Part shown: positions 18,800 to 28,300 of the stretch, piece by piece
Numbering within the stretch: the first letter of the stretch is position 1
Layout: each line of letters begins with the position of its first letter
From: Phycisphaerales bacterium
GTDB taxonomy: Bacteria; Planctomycetota; Phycisphaerae; UBA1845; Fen-1342
Length of the DNA: 64,000 nt
Reading direction: 5' to 3'
Assembly (NCBI GenBank): GCA_022839625.1
Contig: JALHJL010000002.1
Span: 62,001-126,000, forward strand
Notes under the pieces: generated by a model
Databases searched by the model: none
Told to the model about the DNA's origin: nothing
What the model saw: only the letters and a program-made list of their open reading frames with translations
Program-made: the position numbers and the translations under genes

Positions 18800-19414
18800 T
18801 CAGTCTGGATCACCCGCCGGCTCGCGGGGTTCTGCCGCAGGCGCGGGGGCCACGGCGTTTTCCGGCGGCAGCGTCAGGCGCGCGAACTGCTCGCGCAGCT
18901 CGTCCAACAGCGCCCGCTCCAGCGTACGGTCGCGGCGCACGCGCGTCCAGATGGTGTTCTGCTGCGCGGTGGTAGCGGCATCGACGTCGATCGGCGTCTC
19001 CTGGCCGGGATCGTCGCTCAGCCGGTAGGCGCGCGGCCGCATGACGGCCTGGCGTTCTGTGTCGCGCCGCTCGACGTCGACCCGCAGCCGAGCCACCGTC
19101 CGCCCCGCACTGCGCCCCACCTCGAGCTGGCCGACGCGGCGCATGGTCGAGCGCCCACGGTAGAGGTCGCGCATCGTGCCGCTGTCACGCTCCGTCGTGA
19201 ACTCGACCGGGGCGGTCGTGATGCGCCGCGCCACGCGGTCCACCTTCACCCGCCCGAACTCGCGTTGCAGGATCGCCGTCGCGGCTGCCAGCACCTCGTC
19301 CGGCTCAGCATCCTGTATGACGCGCTCCTGCCGGGCGTCGGGACGGACCGTGTCCGTGCAGCCCATCAGCGCCACAAGCCCTGACAACACAACCAGACCC
19401 AGGATGCGTTTCAT
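18800..19414 (-). CDS. Hypothetical lipoprotein
   Basis: The 204-residue protein has a short signal peptide and a good lipobox (ALMGC, Cys19). The mature region is rich in Arg and Glu, with a conserved-looking segment TERDSGTMRDLYRGRSTMRR near residues 74-93 followed by alternating beta strands. The C-terminus is Ala/Pro-rich. I recognise no family. It sits 21 bases upstream of glyA and 98 bases after a TPR protein gene, all on the minus strand. Confidence 0.78.
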   Translation of the reverse strand: MKRILGLVVLSGLVALMGCTDTVRPDARQERVIQDAEPDEVLAAATAILQREFGRVKVDRVARRITTAPVEFTTERDSGTMRDLYRGRSTMRRVGQLEVGRSAGRTVARLRVDVERRDTERQAVMRPRAYRLSDDPGQETPIDVDAATTAQQNTIWTRVRRDRTLERALLDELREQFARLTLPPENAVAPAPAAEPREPAGDPD

Positions 19415-19511
19415 TCAGCCATCCTCCAACCGAGAACCGGTCCCCGTGGCACATCCCAGGGGCGGCACACTCGGCCACCGCCCGTCAGGCACGCGGTACG
19501 CGCCGGATAGT

Positions 19512-21404
19512 CTATTCGGTGCGCGGCGGGACAACCAGTTCCCCGGCAGGCTCGGTGGCCGGCTCTGCAGACGACCCGCCCTCCAGCGGTGTGCCAGGCG
19601 CACCGCCCTCACCGGGTAAGCGCCGCCGGTCGGACGGCGGCCCCGCGGGCCCGCTCTCCAAAAGGGCTGGATAGCGTCCGATCATCATGCCGGCACGGGG
19701 GTTGCGCGCCGCCCGCGTCAGGTTCTCGAGGCCGCGCTCGCGACTGCCGGAGTGGTATTCCAGATAGCCCAGCAGGAACCGCAGTTCCGCGCTCTCCTGC
19801 CGCTCGAGTTGCCGCATCATGTCGGCCCGCCGGATGTCGATGATCTCGCCGCCGCCCATCAGCGCTTCGAGGTCAATCCGTTCCACGAGCAGCAGTGCCA
19901 TACCCGGATAGTGGTCAGCCAGTTCGATGCCGCGCAAGAGGGCCGCGGCGGCCGAGAGATAGTTGCCCTGCGCCAAAAGGGCATGCCCCTTGCCGATCAG
20001 CGGCAGCGGGTTCTCGGGATCAATCATATGCGCCGCGTCGTAGCGGTCGACCGCCTCGGAGTAGTGCCCGATGCCCATCAACGACTCGGCCTTGAGCAGT
20101 TGGTCGTTCAACGCCGACGAACCCGCCCCCGTCAGGCTCCGCAACGGCGTGTGCAGCATTCGATCGACAAACTCGGCGGCGTCCTCGGCCGCCTGTGCGC
20201 CCACCTCGCGGGCCAGTTCCGGGCGCTGCCGCAGCGCCCGGCGCATCTCCTCAAACCACGTTGTGTCCGGGCTCGACATCAGCGCCACCGCCAACCGCAT
20301 GTCCGTGAACACGTCGAAGCCCGGGAGCAGCCGCGCGTCGACGGCCACCGGCGCCGCGGGCGGCATTGCGACGCTGGTCATGTCACGCGGGGAAAGCGGC
20401 GCGGCTGGCTCGTCCTCTGACGAAGTGTCCGTCGGCGGGAAAATCGGCCCCCAACGTGGATATTGCCCGCTCCCCAGCGCTCCTCCCAAGGGGGTCGCCA
20501 GTATCTCGCTGACGCCCGGCAGCCCTTCCTCCAGACCCGAGCCCTCAGCTCCGTCGCCCCAACGGCCGACACCGCGCACCAGCGCGTCGTCCGATGACCA
20601 GCGGCGCCACGGCAATTGCGTCTCCGTCGGCAACATCAGCCGCGGCGGCGCCTGCGCGCCGAAGATGCTGCTCGACGTTGCCGACGAAGGCAGAGCGAAG
20701 GGCGACGCCTGCCCCTCCAACGGACTTATCGACGCCGGCGTCGATAGACCGACTATCTGGGATGCCAAACCGCCCTGCGAATCCAGCCGCGTTTGCACGC
20801 GCAGATCCAAAGGCCCCGACGAACCTGAATCGGCCGCGCGAACACCCGCCAGACCGCTGAGCATGCCCACCGTCGGCACCGTCGTGGACGGATCGTAGAA
20901 CGGCGCCGCGTACGTCCCGCTGCCCAGCGGAACACTGGCGATGCTGACCGAGTCCCGCCGAAACGCCGAAAGCGCCCCGCTGCCCAACGGGGCACGGAAC
21001 GCACTCGGGTCGGCGATCGGCGAAACGTTCCGGAGCGACAAACCGCCGCTGGCCATGCCGGACGCAATCAAGTTCCCGCCCAGCAGAGGCGAGACCGGCC
21101 GAATGTAGTTGTACCCGCCGCCACCCACCTGCGGATTGCGATCCAGAATGTACGCCGTGTTCACCGGTGCCCCGGCGCGGAGTCCCGCCGCCGGGTCCAC
21201 GGGCGCCTGGGCGAGTGCCGCCGGCCCCCTCGCGAGGCAGACCAATAGGAGCCCACCGACGAGGGCACCGCGCCCCAGGAAGCACCCCCGCGAGCGATCC
21301 ACACAGGTGCTCCACATCGTCCCACCTCGACTCGCTGGAGCCGTTTGCTGGTCCACAGCACCCGGCCGACCTGAGGTCACCAGACGCTCACCACTCTTAT
21401 CCAT
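19512..21404 (-). CDS. Secreted TPR-repeat protein
   Basis: From the ATG at 21404 (AGGAGG ten bases upstream) the protein has 630 residues. An alternative ATG at 21317 gives a cleaner signal peptide ending in ALAQ. Residues up to about 350 are Ser/Gly/Pro-rich and low in complexity. The C-terminal part has TPR-like helices (LLKAESLMGIGHYSEAVDRY and LIGKGHALLAQGNYLSAAAA). Such proteins usually scaffold complexes outside the cytoplasm. It lies 25 bases downstream of the SDR gene. Its partner is unknown. Confidence 0.8.
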   Translation of the reverse strand: MDKSGERLVTSGRPGAVDQQTAPASRGGTMWSTCVDRSRGCFLGRGALVGGLLLVCLARGPAALAQAPVDPAAGLRAGAPVNTAYILDRNPQVGGGGYNYIRPVSPLLGGNLIASGMASGGLSLRNVSPIADPSAFRAPLGSGALSAFRRDSVSIASVPLGSGTYAAPFYDPSTTVPTVGMLSGLAGVRAADSGSSGPLDLRVQTRLDSQGGLASQIVGLSTPASISPLEGQASPFALPSSATSSSIFGAQAPPRLMLPTETQLPWRRWSSDDALVRGVGRWGDGAEGSGLEEGLPGVSEILATPLGGALGSGQYPRWGPIFPPTDTSSEDEPAAPLSPRDMTSVAMPPAAPVAVDARLLPGFDVFTDMRLAVALMSSPDTTWFEEMRRALRQRPELAREVGAQAAEDAAEFVDRMLHTPLRSLTGAGSSALNDQLLKAESLMGIGHYSEAVDRYDAAHMIDPENPLPLIGKGHALLAQGNYLSAAAALLRGIELADHYPGMALLLVERIDLEALMGGGEIIDIRRADMMRQLERQESAELRFLLGYLEYHSGSRERGLENLTRAARNPRAGMMIGRYPALLESGPAGPPSDRRRLPGEGGAPGTPLEGGSSAEPATEPAGELVVPPRTE

Positions 21405-21429
21405 TATAGCCTGACCTCCTCGCCGCAGC

Positions 21430-22161
21430 TCATGCCAGGTGCCGCCCGCCGTCGACCGGCAGGATCGCCCCGGTGATGTAGTCTCCGTCCCGGAGCAGGA
21501 AGTGCACCGCGGCCGCAACGTCCTCGGGCGTCCCCGCCCGGCGCAGCGGAATGCGCCGCGTCAGCCTTTCGCGCGTCTGGGCGTCGTAATGCTCCGGCCA
21601 GGCGGCCACGCCGACCGCCACCCCCACGACGTTGACTTCCGGCGCAAACGCGCGTGCCAACACCCTCGTGAGCGTCTCCAAAGCCCCCTTCGACACCATG
21701 TACGCCACGTGATCGGCCCACGGCTGCTGGATCGCAGCATCGCAGATGTTCACGATCCGTCCGCCGGCCTCTCGCAACGCGACTCGGGCCGCATGGGCCA
21801 GCACCGCCGGCGCGGTTACGTTGATCCGCAACGTCCGTTCCCACGCCCCCGCATCGAACTCCTCCACCGTCATCGTCTCGAACACGGATGCGTTGTTGAC
21901 GAGCACGTCCAGCCGCCCGAAGTACGCCACCACCCGCTCCACCAGTGCGGCGGCCGCCGCGGGATCGGCCAGGTCCGCCTCGAACGTGCGGGCCGGCGTG
22001 CCGGCGGCGCGACAGTCCGCGGCCGTGCGTTCGGCGTCCGCGGCCGAGCTACGATAGTGGACCGCCAGCCGACTGCCTGCACGCGCAAGGCGCAACGCGA
22101 TCGCGCGGCCCACCCGCCGCCCCGCGCCCGTCACCAGCACCACGCGTTCACTCAGATCCAT
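21430..22161 (-). CDS. SDR-family oxidoreductase, pteridine-reductase-like
   Basis: This 243-residue short-chain dehydrogenase has the cofactor motif TGAGRRVGRAIALRLA (residues about 11-26), NNAS near residue 88 and the catalytic YMVSK near 158. The TGAGRRVG form and the overall pattern resemble pteridine reductases and FolM, which reduce dihydrofolate or dihydromonapterin using NADPH; that assignment is by resemblance only. The start overlaps truA by 14 bases. The presence of glyA downstream on the same strand would suit a folate role but is weak support. Confidence 0.85.
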   Translation of the reverse strand: MDLSERVVLVTGAGRRVGRAIALRLARAGSRLAVHYRSSAADAERTAADCRAAGTPARTFEADLADPAAAAALVERVVAYFGRLDVLVNNASVFETMTVEEFDAGAWERTLRINVTAPAVLAHAARVALREAGGRIVNICDAAIQQPWADHVAYMVSKGALETLTRVLARAFAPEVNVVGVAVGVAAWPEHYDAQTRERLTRRIPLRRAGTPEDVAAAVHFLLRDGDYITGAILPVDGGRHLA

Positions 22162-22924
22162 GCGCCGCGTCCACGGCCGGCGGATAGCGGACCCATTGGA
22201 GACACAAACCCTGCGCTGGAGCGGTCGGGCCGGCCAGTTGCCGATCGCCGGCAGCCAGAATCTCGGATACTCGCTCCGGCGGCCAGCGCCCGCGTCCGAT
22301 TTCCACGAGCGTGCCGATCATGTTCCGTACCTGATTGTAGAGGAAACCGTCGCCTTCGACGTCGCACAGGATGTCCTGGCCATGCCGCCGCAGACCGACA
22401 CGCCACACCGTGCGGACCGTCGCTTGCCGCGGGCTGCCCTGACTTTCGAAGCCGGCGAAGTCGTGCGTGCCGACGAAGCCGGCCGCGGCCGCCCGCATCC
22501 GGTCCAGGTCCAGGGGGTAGCGTACGTGCCACGCGAAGCGCGCCGCCAGGTCGGCCACCGGGCCGCACTTCGCGTTGCAGACGCGGTAGCGGTACAGCTT
22601 CCCGCGCGCGTCTCGCGCCGGGTGGAAGTCGCGCGCCGCTTCCGACGCGTGCAGCAGCGCCACGTCGGCCGCGAGGCGGTCCCCAATCGCCCGCGCCAAG
22701 TTCTCAACCGGGATGGACGCCCTCATCAGGGCCGCCGCCACCTGGCCCCGCGCGTGCACGCCGGCGTCCGTCCGGCTCGCCCCCCGCAACTCGACCGGCT
22801 CTCCCCACAGGCTACGGAGGACCTCTTCGAGCTCCCCTTGCACGGTCCGCACGCCGGCCTGGCGCTGCCAGCCATGGAAGCCAGTACCCTCGTAGGCGAG
22901 GACCAGTTTGACGTTACGTTCCAT
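22148..22924 (-). CDS. truA: tRNA pseudouridine(38-40) synthase
   Basis: TruA modifies uridines 38-40 in the tRNA anticodon stem. The catalytic Asp lies in the family motif GASRTDAGVHARGQV near residues 48-62, and the C-terminal half (FLYNQVRNMIGTLVEIGRG) is typical. I use the ATG at 22924 (258 residues); a GTG at 22942 is the alternative. It lies between the tyrosine-kinase gene and the SDR gene on the minus strand. Confidence 0.95.
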   Translation of the reverse strand: MERNVKLVLAYEGTGFHGWQRQAGVRTVQGELEEVLRSLWGEPVELRGASRTDAGVHARGQVAAALMRASIPVENLARAIGDRLAADVALLHASEAARDFHPARDARGKLYRYRVCNAKCGPVADLAARFAWHVRYPLDLDRMRAAAAGFVGTHDFAGFESQGSPRQATVRTVWRVGLRRHGQDILCDVEGDGFLYNQVRNMIGTLVEIGRGRWPPERVSEILAAGDRQLAGPTAPAQGLCLQWVRYPPAVDAAHGSE

Positions 22925-23001
22925 GCGCGACGACGCGCTCACAAGGCGGAGGCCCGGCGCACTTCGGCCCGTGCCCGCGGCGACCCCCGGGATTCCGCCG
23001 C

Positions 23002-25296
23002 CTACTCAGGCTTCCGCGGATCGGTGCCCTCGGACTCCGGACCGCCACGGAGCTCTGCGGCGCCGCCCGGCAACTCCTGCGGCATGACCTCCTCGGTCGT
23101 ATACTCGTAGAACTCGCGGTACTGCTGGCGGTAGTAGCCGCCGGGCCGGGCCTGCACGCCGTTGAGGACCGCCCCGATAATGCGGGCGTTGATCCGCTGG
23201 AACTGCTCGCGCGCGCGGCGTAGCGCGCCCTTGGCGCTGCTGGCGGCCCGTGCCACCATGATCGTCGCGTCGACCTGCGTAGCCAGGACCATCGCGTCGC
23301 TGATCAGCAGGCACGGCGGCCCGTCCAGGATGACCCGCTCGTACCTCTGCTTGACGGCGGCCAGCAACTCGCGCATCGGACCGGAGCCCAGCAGCTCCGC
23401 GGGGTTGGGCGGCATCGGACCGCTCGTCATCACGTCCAGGTTGGGCAGATCGGTCTTCGTGATCACGTCCTCGAGCGTCTTGTGATCGACCAGCACGTTG
23501 CTCAGTCCCTCCGCGCGGGTGTCGGCGAACGTGGCCCGGATGGACGGCCGGCGGAAGTTGCAGTCAATCAGCAGGACGCGTTGATTCCCCTGGGCGAGGG
23601 TGACCGCCAGGTTGATCGCGGTCGCGGTCTTGCCGTCCTCCGGCCGCGGGCTGGTAATCAACAGCGTCTGCTGAGAAAGCAACGGTCCGCTGAACGTCAG
23701 GTGGGCACGAATCTGGCGAAACGCCTCGGCCACCAGCGAGTGCGGAGCCCGGCGCGTGGCCACCTCGATCCTGTCGACGTCCGCCTGCTCATCGTCCAGC
23801 AGCGGCACGCTGCCGAGCACGGAAAGGTGCCCGTGGCGAAGCACATCGAGCGGCGTACGGATGGCCTGATCGGTGAACTCGCGCAGGAACGCCAGCCCCA
23901 CCGCGATCAGCAGCGACAGCACGAATCCACCACCCAGAAACAGCGGGAAGTTCGGCCGGCTGGGCAAGTAAGCCTCGCGCGCGGACAGCAGCGGCTGCAA
24001 ACGCCCCTCGCGCCGCTGCACGTCGAGCATGTTCTCCGCCTCGCGCAGCGCGACGCTGACCTGCTCGAGCTCCTTCGACAGCCGCCCTTCATCGTTCGTC
24101 AGGTTCTGGAACGTCTGGATGGCACCGTCCAGATCGCGCTGTGTGTTCTCGCGCTCGATGAGCTGCTCGTGAACCTCACCGATCATGTTCCGGATGCGCG
24201 CCCGCTCCTGCTGGAGGCTCTCCACCTGCCGGCCCCGCAGATCCTCGATCAGCTCCTCGCGGCGTTGGGTCTCCTTCGAGAAGTACCCGGCCTGCTGCAC
24301 CTTCAGCACCTGAATCTGCCGGTGCTCGCTGCCCAGCACCTGTGAAAGCGACGCGAGCTGGATATCGAGTTGCTCCACCTGCTGGCGGTAGTAGCGCAAG
24401 ACCGGATCTGCTTCGACGATGACCTTCATTTCGTTCGAGAGCGGCAGGTTGCGCGGGTCGCCGCCGCGCAGCGTGGCGAACTGCGCTTCCACGTCGGCCG
24501 CCCGGGCCTTCAGTTCCGCCATCGTGTTCGTCAGCACCGCGATGGCGTCCACCATCACGTCGCGCTCCGATTCCAGCGCCGGCATGTCCCGCTGCTGGCG
24601 CAGGGCCCGCACGCGGTTGCGGACGTTCGTCAGTTCCGCCGTCACCAACGCCTGCGTGTTCTTCAACGACTCGAGCTTCTCCCGCCCCTCGTCGGTCAGG
24701 GCGGACTTGGAGCGCGCCACGTAGCGCTTCACTACTTCGTTGACGATCAGCCGGGCCTCCTTGGGGTCTTTGAGGGCGATCGTCACGGCCACCAGGTGCG
24801 TGTCGCGGACCGGGAACACGCCCAGCATCTTCTCGAAGTCATGCAGGCACTTGTCGAAGTTCCCCTCGTACCAGCGGTAGAAGTAGGTCTCCTTGATCTC
24901 CGGCAGCGCCAGCACCTCTTGCAGCACCGCCGGGTTGCGGATCCGCGCCGCCTCCGTCGCCAGCCGGCCCGTGATGTAGTCCTTCGGAACGATCGTCTCC
25001 TGCGGCTTGCCCCAGTCCGCGACCGGCAGCACAAGCTGGACGAAGGCCTCCGCCGGATAGGCCGGGAAGAACCGGTACGTAATCACGGTCGCCGCCACGA
25101 CGAGCACGTAGGCGATGCAGAACGTCGCAATGATCAGCACCTTGCGCTGCTTGACGATCCGCCAGACGTCCTTGGCGCCGAGTCCGGCGGCCTCCTCCTC
25201 GGTCGAAGCGGCGAGCGGACCCTGGTAGGGTGCCGCTGGCGCCGCGGGAGCCTGCCCCGCCGGAATGATCTGCCGATACCCGTCCATGGTACTCAT
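23002..25296 (-). CDS. Wzc-like polysaccharide co-polymerase / tyrosine autokinase
   Basis: The 764-residue protein combines a Wzz chain-length domain with a BY-kinase. Helix 1 is at about residues 53-74 and helix 2 near 450-470, with a long coiled-coil periplasmic region between them. The cytoplasmic kinase has Walker A ITSPRPEDGKTATAINLA near 548-565, Walker A' LLIDCNFRRP near 574 and Walker B RVILDGPP near 657. The Tyr-rich tail (GGYYRQQYREFYEYTTEE, about 720-737) is the usual autophosphorylation cluster. With the upstream Wza-like lipoprotein it should govern export and length of a surface polysaccharide. The ATG at 25296 has GAGG upstream. Confidence 0.93.
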   Translation of the reverse strand: MSTMDGYRQIIPAGQAPAAPAAPYQGPLAASTEEEAAGLGAKDVWRIVKQRKVLIIATFCIAYVLVVAATVITYRFFPAYPAEAFVQLVLPVADWGKPQETIVPKDYITGRLATEAARIRNPAVLQEVLALPEIKETYFYRWYEGNFDKCLHDFEKMLGVFPVRDTHLVAVTIALKDPKEARLIVNEVVKRYVARSKSALTDEGREKLESLKNTQALVTAELTNVRNRVRALRQQRDMPALESERDVMVDAIAVLTNTMAELKARAADVEAQFATLRGGDPRNLPLSNEMKVIVEADPVLRYYRQQVEQLDIQLASLSQVLGSEHRQIQVLKVQQAGYFSKETQRREELIEDLRGRQVESLQQERARIRNMIGEVHEQLIERENTQRDLDGAIQTFQNLTNDEGRLSKELEQVSVALREAENMLDVQRREGRLQPLLSAREAYLPSRPNFPLFLGGGFVLSLLIAVGLAFLREFTDQAIRTPLDVLRHGHLSVLGSVPLLDDEQADVDRIEVATRRAPHSLVAEAFRQIRAHLTFSGPLLSQQTLLITSPRPEDGKTATAINLAVTLAQGNQRVLLIDCNFRRPSIRATFADTRAEGLSNVLVDHKTLEDVITKTDLPNLDVMTSGPMPPNPAELLGSGPMRELLAAVKQRYERVILDGPPCLLISDAMVLATQVDATIMVARAASSAKGALRRAREQFQRINARIIGAVLNGVQARPGGYYRQQYREFYEYTTEEVMPQELPGGAAELRGGPESEGTDPRKPE

Positions 25297-25362
25297 CACA
25301 CACCTCGCCGGCCGCAGCGGGCGATCTTCCGCCCTGCGGCACACACCACCGCCTGCACCCCG

Positions 25363-28300
25363 CTATTTCAGGCTATCCAGTGCATCCTCGAACTGTCGAA
25401 CACTCTCCGCGTTGCCGCTCAGGCGGGCCAGCTCAAGCCCCTGTGTCAGCACCGACCGGGCATCCGCGATGCGGTTGAGCTTGCGGTACACCTGGCCCAG
25501 GTGCAGACAGACGGCCGTGTCCGACCCGCTCGCGCTGAACGCCTCTTCCAACGCGGACACCGCCAAATCCAGCTCGTTGTTGTGGAAGTGCACCCAGCCG
25601 ACCGTGTCCAACATCGTGCCCACGTTCTCGCTGACCACCAGCAGGCTCCGCAGGCGCTCGGCGTACTTGCGCGCCTCCGCCGGGGCATACAGCGGCGGCG
25701 GCGCTTCGACGAGCGTGTACGCCAGGTTGTTCAGGGCCGTCAGATTGTCCGGGTAGTCGGCCAGCACTTCCTTGTACGTCCGGATCGCCCCCTCCCGGTC
25801 GCCGGTCCAGTCCTGGGCCTGCGCGCGCGTCAGCAGGGCGCTCAATTGCTCCGGCGTGCCCTTCGTCGTGGTCGCGAGGGCTTCGCTCAGCACCGGCAGG
25901 GCCCCGGCGGCGTTGCCGGTGAGGCAGAGGTGGGTACCGAGCAGGATGCGCAGACAACGGCCCACTTGGTCATCGGCCGGCCGGCCCTCCAACGTCTGCC
26001 GCAGGAGTTGTTCCGCCGCCCCCGCGCGGTCGCCTAGCGTGTCCCGCAGCTCGGCCGCCACGTCGCCGGCCAACCCGATGTTCTGCGTGCAGGCATCGCA
26101 CAGCGCCTGTTGCCAGCGCTCGGCCGCCGCCTCTGCGGCGCCGGCCGCGTGGTGCGCTTTGGCCGCCTCCACCCCCATCCGAGCCCGCGCTTCCACGCGG
26201 CCCGGTTCGGGCATCATGGCAAAGTCGGTCTTGCGGAACGTGTCCAGAACCTCCGCACCGCGCCCCGCACGATTCAGCGCCCCCAGCCGCGCGATCAAGG
26301 CACCGGTCCGTTCCAGCGGGTTCCGCTCCCCGGCCCGCTCCGCAGCCCGCTGGTAGTACGTCACCGCCGACGAGTAGCTTTGTCGGGCCGCATCCAGGCG
26401 CTCACGCTCTTTGGCGGAGTCGCCCCGCTGCCTGGCCTTCTGCGCCTCCTGCTCCGCGCTGGAACCCTGCACCTCGAAGAGACGCCCAAGCTCAAACGGC
26501 CAGAGCGCTTCCGTCGGGTGCTTCTCCATGTACTCGCTGATCAGCCGTTGCGCCCGCTCGAACTGATCGAGCCCGCTGTAGAGCAGCCGCGCCAACTGCC
26601 GCACGACCTGCTGCCGCTGCTCGCCCCGGCCGCCCTCGGCCTCCAACAGGTCGAGCAGGATCCGCAGCTCGCTCACCGCCAGGTCGAATTGCCGCGTGCG
26701 CATGTACAGCGACGCCAACTGGCGCCGCAGATCGGCCTCCAACCGCGGCTCGCGGCCGATCACCTCCTCGGCCTTCAACAGGTCGGCCCGCGCCCGGTCG
26801 TACTGGCCGCGCTCCAGCGCCAACCGGCCCCGGCTGTACAACGCCGGTACGTTCTCCGGGTCCCGCTCCAGCACGCGCGTCAGATCCTCAAGCGCCAAGT
26901 CCCGCTCTTTCTTCCGCAAGTGCAACTGGGCCCGGGCGCTCAGCCCCGCCAGGTCGCCCGGATACGCCTTCAGGTAGCCCTGAATCTCCGCCTCCGCGTC
27001 CCCCAACTGCCCTGCGCTGTACAGCGCCTCAATCAGCATCAATCGGACTTGTTGGGAAGTCGCAGCCTGGCTCGGCTCCGATCCCAGCCGATCCAGCAGC
27101 CAGCGGCAAGCCTCCGCCACCTTGTCTGCGCGGCGTTGCCGCTGGTGGAACCGGATCAACCCCGTCCCAACGTTGAGTTCCAGCCGGCGCCACGCCTCCA
27201 CATCCTGCGTCGCCTCCCGGATGAGCCGTTGTGCATTCTGATATTCGCGCTCCGCCGCGTCGGGATTGCCCAGCGCCTCGAAGAACATCGCAATCAACAT
27301 CTGGGCCTCGACCCGACTCTCGCCGGTGCGCTGCTCGAGCAGCCGCCGCAGCAGCCCGGCCCCCTGCTCCGCGCGCTGGGCCAGGGAGTAAAGCTCGGCC
27401 GCATCGCGCGCCAGTCTCATCTGTGCGTCGCCGCTGACCGCAAACAGCGTCTCCGGGAAGAGGCGATCCGCCGCGGCGAGGATCTCCTGCCGCAGCGCCT
27501 CGTCCGTACCTCCCGCCGCCTGCCGCCAGGCACGAACCAGCAGGTCGCTCAGCCGCACCAGGTTCTCCTCGTCGTTCGGGTCGGCGGCGCGCTTCCGCTC
27601 TCGCTCGGCGATCGCGGCCAAGGGATCGCGTTCCTCCGCGGCCTCCTGGGCCCATGCCCGCACCTCGGGATGGTCCGGATTGAGCTCGGCGGCCCTGGCC
27701 TGGGCCTTCTCTGCGAGCGCCTCGCTCTCGGCCTTCTCAGCGCCGAAGCTCTGGCCCGCCCGCTGCCGGTGAACCTCGCGCAGCAGCCAGTGGGCGTCGA
27801 AGTTGCGCGGATTCGTCGCCACCGCCCGATTCAACGCCTCCAGCCCTTCCGAAATGCGCCCCGCCACCAAGTAGGCCCGCGCGAGCTTGACCTCCAACTC
27901 GTCGGACTTGGCCGGCAACTGCTGCGCGGCCTGGCGGTATTCCGTAATCGCCAGGGTCGTGTCGCCCTTGGCGATCGCCAGGTCGCCGCGGTAAATCGCG
28001 CCGCCGGCGTAGTCGAACCCCTTCCCCCCGTCGTACTGCGACAACATCGCCAGCAGGTCAGTCACGCGCTCGAATTGCCGCAGGTACAGCCGAACCTGGA
28101 ACTCCTCCGCCACCAGCCGCATCTCCGCCGGCAACTCCTTGCGCAGCTCTTCCAGGTACGGCAGGGCCTGCTCCCAGTCGCCGCGGCTGGCATGAAACTG
28201 GTAGTATTCCTGCGCGCGAAACAGGGCGTTCGGGGTCTGGGCAATCAGCTCCTTGCGCTTGGCGTCCAGCTCCTTCAACTCTTCCGCCGTCAGCCTCGTC